From Aliishimia ponticola (lineage in GTDB: Bacteria; Pseudomonadota; Alphaproteobacteria; Rhodobacterales; Rhodobacteraceae): a stretch of DNA of 64,000 bases. The notes beneath the pieces were generated by a model. It was given only the letters and a program-made list of their open reading frames with translations, did not search any database and was not told where the DNA came from. Positions 60,674-64,000 of the stretch are shown here, piece after piece (positions within the stretch are counted from its first letter, which is position 1; each line of letters begins with the position of its first letter). The stretch lies in assembly GCF_004803475.1 (NCBI RefSeq), contig NZ_SRKY01000003.1, positions 558,001-622,000 of the forward strand. The letters are read 5' to 3'. Position numbers and translations under genes: made by a program.

Positions 60674-61084
60674 ATGGATTGGATCAAGGTTGTACATCTG
60701 CTGTGCGTCATGGGCTGGATGACCGGCATTTTCGCCGTGCCGCGCGCCGTGATCTTCTGGAAGCGTGAATACGCGCAAACCGGGCAGTTCGGGCCGACCG
60801 GCGACCTGACGATCCGCATCTACCGCTTCTCGCTCGGCCTTGGCGTGATCGCGATCGTGACCGGCCTCTGGCTTGCGCATCTGTGGGGCTGGCCCGCCTG
60901 GACCCATCTGAAAATCGCGCTCGTCGTCGCGCTGGCGGCGCATTACGGCTGGACAGGACGGCTGGTCCTGCGGGCCCGCAAAGGGGTGTTCACCGAAAGC
61001 GACCTGTTCCTGCGCATCTTCAATGAAGTAAGCGTGCTGGGCACGATCGCCATTCTGATCGTGGTGGTGTTCAAACCGTTCTGA
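60674..61084 (+). CDS. HemJ/CopD-like four-helix membrane protein
   Basis: Protein of 136 residues with four hydrophobic helices. It begins MDWIKVVHLLCVMGWMTGIF, with His8 in the first helix, Arg24 after it, and a later HLKIALVV. This is the His-Arg-Lys layout of HemJ, the quinone-dependent protoporphyrinogen oxidase; CopD-related proteins share the fold. HemJ would complete heme synthesis, but true HemJ is usually a little longer, so I keep the broader name. It is divergent from glcD. Confidence 0.65.
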   Translation: MDWIKVVHLLCVMGWMTGIFAVPRAVIFWKREYAQTGQFGPTGDLTIRIYRFSLGLGVIAIVTGLWLAHLWGWPAWTHLKIALVVALAAHYGWTGRLVLRARKGVFTESDLFLRIFNEVSVLGTIAILIVVVFKPF

Positions 61085-61139
61085 TCACGAATGCGTGGCC
61101 CCTCTCGCCTCCGCGAGGGCACCCGGCTAGCCTGCTGCC

Positions 61140-61487
61140 ATGAAATATGTTGCCGCCTTCTGCCTGTTTCTTGGCCCCGCCTTCGCCGATGCCCCCGTGA
61201 TCGAAAACGTCACCGCGACGAAAAACGGGGCGACGTGGCGGTTCGACGTGACCCTTTCCCATCCCGATACCGGCAGGGACCACTATGCTGACGGTTGGCG
61301 CGTGCTCGACATGCAGGGCAATGAACTGGGCTACCGTGAACTGTTCCACCCACACGTGAATGAACAGCCCTTCACCCGCTCCCTGTCCGGCATCACGATC
61401 CCGGATGGCACAGCGCAAGTCCTCATCGAAGCGCGCGACAACAAGGACGGCTGGTCAGGACAGAAAATCCCCTTCACCTTGCCCTGA
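61140..61487 (+). CDS. Small exported protein, conserved, unknown function
   Basis: Protein of 115 residues with a signal peptide (cleavage near GPAFA-DA). The mature part looks like a small beta-sandwich: ATWRFDVTLSHPDTG, YADGWRV and GYRELFHPHVNEQPFTR. The His-rich HPHVNEQPF block is the most distinctive feature. It lies 55 bases after the HemJ-like gene and may share its transcript. No function is known to me. Confidence 0.75.
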   Translation: MKYVAAFCLFLGPAFADAPVIENVTATKNGATWRFDVTLSHPDTGRDHYADGWRVLDMQGNELGYRELFHPHVNEQPFTRSLSGITIPDGTAQVLIEARDNKDGWSGQKIPFTLP

Positions 61488-61498
61488 CAGCGCCTTTC

Positions 61499-61550
61499 GC
61501 CTGTTCCAAATACTTTGGGGGACTCCCGAAGGGAGGGGGGCAAAGCCCCC
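61499..61550. repeat. Dispersed intergenic element, copy 4, with hairpin
   Basis: CTGTTCCAAATACTTTGGGG continues into stem-forming GGGACTCCCGAAGGGAG and GGGGG-CAAAG-CCCCC. It is the variant with the largest hairpin and lies after the small exported protein gene, where it could end transcription. Confidence 0.55.
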
Positions 61551-61613
61551 GCTGCCGCGCGGCCCCCGGCCGCGCCAGATTGACTTGCGGGCCAATCGGC
61601 CCGCACCGCTGGA

Positions 61614-62084
61614 TCAGACCCGGTGGTAAGGACTGCCCGCCAGAATGCTGGCCGCACGGTAAAGCTGCTCTGACAGCATCACCCGCACCAGCATATGTGG
61701 CCAGACCATCTTTCCAAAACTCAGCGCGAAATCCGCGTCAGCGCGCAAGGCCGGGTCGATCCCGTCCGCACCGCCAATGATCAGCGCCAGATCGCGGACG
61801 CCATCATCGCGCCAGCGCGCCAGTCGGTTTGCAAAATCGGGGGACGTTTCGATGCGTCCGCGCTCATCAAGAATCGCCAGCCGCGCCCCGTCCGGGATGG
61901 CTTTGCGCAGCAATTCCGCTTCGGCCGCCATGCCGCCGCCCTTTCGGTCCTCGACCTCACGAAGCGCCACAGGCCCAAGGCCCAAAGCGCGTCCAGTCTT
62001 GTCGAACCGCGCGAGGTAATCCTCCACCAAATCGGCTTCGGGCCCCGCCTTCTGGCGGCCGACCGCAATCACGTGCAGGCGCAT
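61614..62084 (-). CDS. rlmH: 23S rRNA (pseudouridine1915-N3)-methyltransferase RlmH
   Basis: SPOUT methyltransferase of 156 residues. The start MRLHVIAVGRQK, LDERGR, the knotted SAM-binding region LIIGGADGID, and the end SEQLYRAASILAGSPYHR are diagnostic. It follows rsfS on the same strand, as in most bacteria. Confidence 0.97.
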   Translation of the reverse strand: MRLHVIAVGRQKAGPEADLVEDYLARFDKTGRALGLGPVALREVEDRKGGGMAAEAELLRKAIPDGARLAILDERGRIETSPDFANRLARWRDDGVRDLALIIGGADGIDPALRADADFALSFGKMVWPHMLVRVMLSEQLYRAASILAGSPYHRV

Positions 62085-62092
62085 GGTTCAGA

Positions 62093-62488
62093 TCAGTTGG
62101 CGGCTGCCGCAGGCTGCCACATCTTTTCCAACTGATAGAACTCCCGCACTTCGGGGCGGAAGACATGCACAATCACGTCGCCGGTATCGATCAGCACCCA
62201 ATCGCCGGTTTCCTTGCCTTCGCTCCGGATGGAAATGCCGAACCGCGCCTTCAGGCGTTCCGACAGCTTGTCCGAGATCGCCGCGACCTGCCGCGAGGAT
62301 CGCCCCGAGCAGATGACCATGTAATCGGCCATAGCCGTTTTGCCGCGCAGATCGATCTGCACGATATCTTCGGCCTTGTCGTCAGAAAGCGAGGAAAGAA
62401 TGGCTTCCAGCAGGGACGTGGATGTCACCGTCTCAGGGGTGCCGTCTTGGGCCAGGGTGCCGCCCTTGGCCCGGTCTTCAGCGGCCAT
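62093..62488 (-). CDS. rsfS: Ribosomal silencing factor RsfS
   Basis: Protein that binds L14 and blocks subunit joining. The core is LLEAILSSLSDDKAEDIVQIDL, YMVICSGRSSRQV and the closing VHVFRPEVREFYQLEKMW. I list the ATG at 62488 (131 residues). A longer frame begins at ATG 62557. Oddly, the only good ribosome-binding site, AAGGAGG near 62520, lies between them and points at a CTG about eight bases on. The true start is therefore unsettled. Confidence 0.9.
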   Translation of the reverse strand: MAAEDRAKGGTLAQDGTPETVTSTSLLEAILSSLSDDKAEDIVQIDLRGKTAMADYMVICSGRSSRQVAAISDKLSERLKARFGISIRSEGKETGDWVLIDTGDVIVHVFRPEVREFYQLEKMWQPAAAAN

Positions 62489-62724
62489 AACCGCATCAGT
62501 GTGAAATGACAGGACGAAGTCCTCCTTTTCAGATGCACCGACGCCCGGTGCCAGCATGATACAATGTTAACAACGCCAGCATGAAATTTCAATGAAACCG
62601 ACGTTCTGCGCAGTCGCGCAGCACCGGGTGCACATAATGTAACAGGTTCGCCCTGCCAATCCCCATATGCTTGCGTTGCGCTGCTTCCTGATTCTACAGT
62701 CCGCCCGGACCTGGGAGAACCCGA

Positions 62725-63255
62725 ATGGGACTGCAGCTACGCTGGCTGAGCCTGATGGCCTATCTTATCACCGGCCCCACCTTCGCAGAGGGTTGGGTGC
62801 GGGACGTATGGCACATCGTCAGCGATGACAGCCCCTTCTTCGCGCCGGACAGGCCCGACCAGAATGCGGCGGCGCTGCTGCAAAGCGATGGTCGATTTGC
62901 CCTGCTGGTGCTTGGAACGGACGCGCAGGGTGCGCTGGTATCTGTCAATTTGCCCGGCACCACAGCGGCAGAACGTCTGACATCAACGCTTGTGATCGCC
63001 AATGGCACGGTTCTGACCCGCGAAATTTCCGGCGACCAGCTTCTGGCGCAACCGATTCCCGATGGCGAGACTGTCACCTATTCCTTCCGCATCGCCCCCG
63101 GCGATCTGGAATCCTTCATGGCGGCCAGCGAATGGCGTCTAAATGCGGGCGGAACGGTCACGACGCTGACGCTGGACGGCAGCCGCAAGGCGGTCTCTGC
63201 CGCTATCGAGGCGCGCGATGACACCCGTCTTTATCCGTCGCGCCATGACGATTGA
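62725..63255 (+). CDS. Exported protein of unknown function, 176 residues
   Basis: A signal peptide (MGLQLRWLSLMAYLITGPTFA) leads into a mature domain of about 155 residues with many short beta-type stretches. GGGAG lies eight bases before the ATG. Few Cys, no recognised motif. The next gene follows in the same direction after 77 bases. I know no family for it. Confidence 0.6.
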   Translation: MGLQLRWLSLMAYLITGPTFAEGWVRDVWHIVSDDSPFFAPDRPDQNAAALLQSDGRFALLVLGTDAQGALVSVNLPGTTAAERLTSTLVIANGTVLTREISGDQLLAQPIPDGETVTYSFRIAPGDLESFMAASEWRLNAGGTVTTLTLDGSRKAVSAAIEARDDTRLYPSRHDD

Positions 63256-63332
63256 CCTCAATCAACTGATGGTAGATTTACGCACCGCGAATGCTCGCAA
63301 ACCGCGAATCATCTGCCTATGTGGAGTCCGTC

Positions 63333-63773
63333 TTGCCCATTGAGTTTTTCACATCCCTTGATCTCGATCTGGTGTTCGCCCGGTGGTGGGGGGTCGTCGA
63401 TGACAGCGCCGTCCGTGTGAATTTCATGAACTATCTTGGCGATCCAAATTACCGCCCGGGGCGGCCAGAACTGATCGACCTGTCACAAATCAAGCGGTTC
63501 GATATCGATTTCGCCGCAACGCGCGGACTGATCCAGACCGTGAACCGGCAGGTTCCCGGTGAAATCGTCCATACGCCGACAATCGTCTGGGCGCCTAGCG
63601 ACGGCTCTTACGGCATGGCCCGGATGTTCCAGCAGCTTGCAGAAATCACCGATGGTATCGTTGTGAAAATCTTCCGCGATGAACGCGCCGCGCTGGATGC
63701 GGCTGGCCAATCCCATGAAAGTATCGCCGACCTGTTGGCGCGCGGCAATTTCCTGGAAGGCGCCCGCAGTTAG
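63333..63773 (+). CDS. Conserved protein of unknown function, 146 residues
   Basis: Soluble protein with an alternating alpha/beta pattern (LDLVFARWWGVVDDSAVRVNF, LIDLSQIKRFDIDF, PTIVWAPSDGSYGMARMFQQL). The layout is like STAS or SpoIIAA-related folds. GGAG six bases before a TTG at 63333 suggests this start; the longer frame from ATG 63291 has no site. Its stop overlaps the end of the convergent channel gene by four bases. Confidence 0.55.
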   Translation: MPIEFFTSLDLDLVFARWWGVVDDSAVRVNFMNYLGDPNYRPGRPELIDLSQIKRFDIDFAATRGLIQTVNRQVPGEIVHTPTIVWAPSDGSYGMARMFQQLAEITDGIVVKIFRDERAALDAAGQSHESIADLLARGNFLEGARS

Positions 63774-64000
63774 TCGCCCACGAATTCAGCCCCAGATTCG
63801 GGGGTGGTTTTGCCCAGCATTCGCACTTCCCTCTGAGGGAAGGGAATGGAAATGCCGTTCTCTTGAAATGTGTCCCAAAGGGCCAGAAACACATTTCCGC
63901 GAATGTTGGTCAGGCCGCCGGTCGGGTCCGTGATCCAGAAACGCAGGATATAGTCGACGCTGCTATCGCCGAACCCCACGATATGACAGACGGGTGGACG
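63770..64000 (-). CDS. MscS-family mechanosensitive channel, C-terminal part (runs off the window)
   Basis: Only the last 76 or so residues are in the window. They show the MscS C-terminal domain: PPVCHIVGFGDSSVDYILRFWI followed by DTFQENGISIPFPQREVR. The pore helix and the rest lie beyond 64000. The protein ends SGAEFVGD, similar to the ends of the two proteases at 55-56 kb. The GTG that opens the frame at 63979 is internal, not a start. Confidence 0.85.
   Translation of the reverse strand, partial: RPPVCHIVGFGDSSVDYILRFWITDPTGGLTNIRGNVFLALWDTFQENGISIPFPQREVRMLGKTTPESGAEFVGD

Overview
This GC-rich window looks like the chromosome of a marine alphaproteobacterium of the Rhodobacterales (Roseobacter group). 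The reasons are three TRAP-type uptake loci in the first 12 kb, the infA-maf-RNase E/G-yacG-tRNA-Phe block, the glcDEF glycolate oxidase operon, a DUF1523 gene, and a RNA-thermometer-controlled small heat-shock gene of the alphaproteobacterial ROSE type. Most of it is core chromosome. Accessory traces are few: a decayed integrase at tRNA-Phe, and a glycosyltransferase/sulfotransferase pair. This placement is inference from gene content, not from a marker-gene comparison.

Layout. 1-3.4 kb: a TAXI-type TRAP binding protein and its fused permease. 3.5-5.5 kb: a KtrAB-type K+ uptake pair on the minus strand, followed by an AT-rich gap and an OmpA-family protein. 7.5-13.4 kb: a divergent catabolic island, with TRAP permease, binding protein, small permease and an ornithine-cyclodeaminase-family enzyme on the minus strand and an XRE-cupin regulator and amidase on the plus strand; twin near-identical palindromes lie between them. 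13.6-16.5 kb: an integrase remnant, tRNA-Phe, yacG, RNase E/G, maf, infA. 16.6-20 kb: a nitrilase-family hydrolase, a HisD paralogue and a divergent LysR. 20-29.3 kb: protein phosphatase, M50 protease, CobB, copper chaperone, rpmB, MeaB GTPase, HrpB helicase, class A PBP. 29.5-34 kb: glnK-amtB, an NAD(P)-binding protein, aminotransferase-sseA. 34.2-38.4 kb: a multidomain cell-wall hydrolase, smpB, a Tat/lipoprotein lytic transglycosylase. 38.5-41 kb: divergent sulfotransferase and Core-2-like glycosyltransferase.

41.1-48.3 kb on the minus strand is the most unusual block: an apparent eight-gene operon with an AAA+ ATPase, a TelA-like coiled-coil protein, two large soluble proteins of unknown function, and four small membrane proteins. 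One of these is a 34-residue microprotein whose stop codon overlaps the next start. I know of no described function for the set; the architecture suggests an envelope-associated AAA+ machine.

48.5-64 kb: an amidinotransferase, ohrR/ohr with a perfect operator palindrome, an arylformamidase-like hydrolase, succinate-semialdehyde dehydrogenase, a DUF2145 pair, hsp20 with a ROSE thermometer, two tandem paralogous trypsin-like proteases, glcDEF, a HemJ/CopD-like membrane protein, rlmH, rsfS, two uncharacterised proteins, and the 3' end of an MscS-family channel that runs off the right edge.

Smaller-scale signals: a dispersed intergenic motif occurs four times, two perfect hairpins lie back to back between meaB and hrpB, and three exported or membrane proteins end in the same GA[K/E]FV motif.
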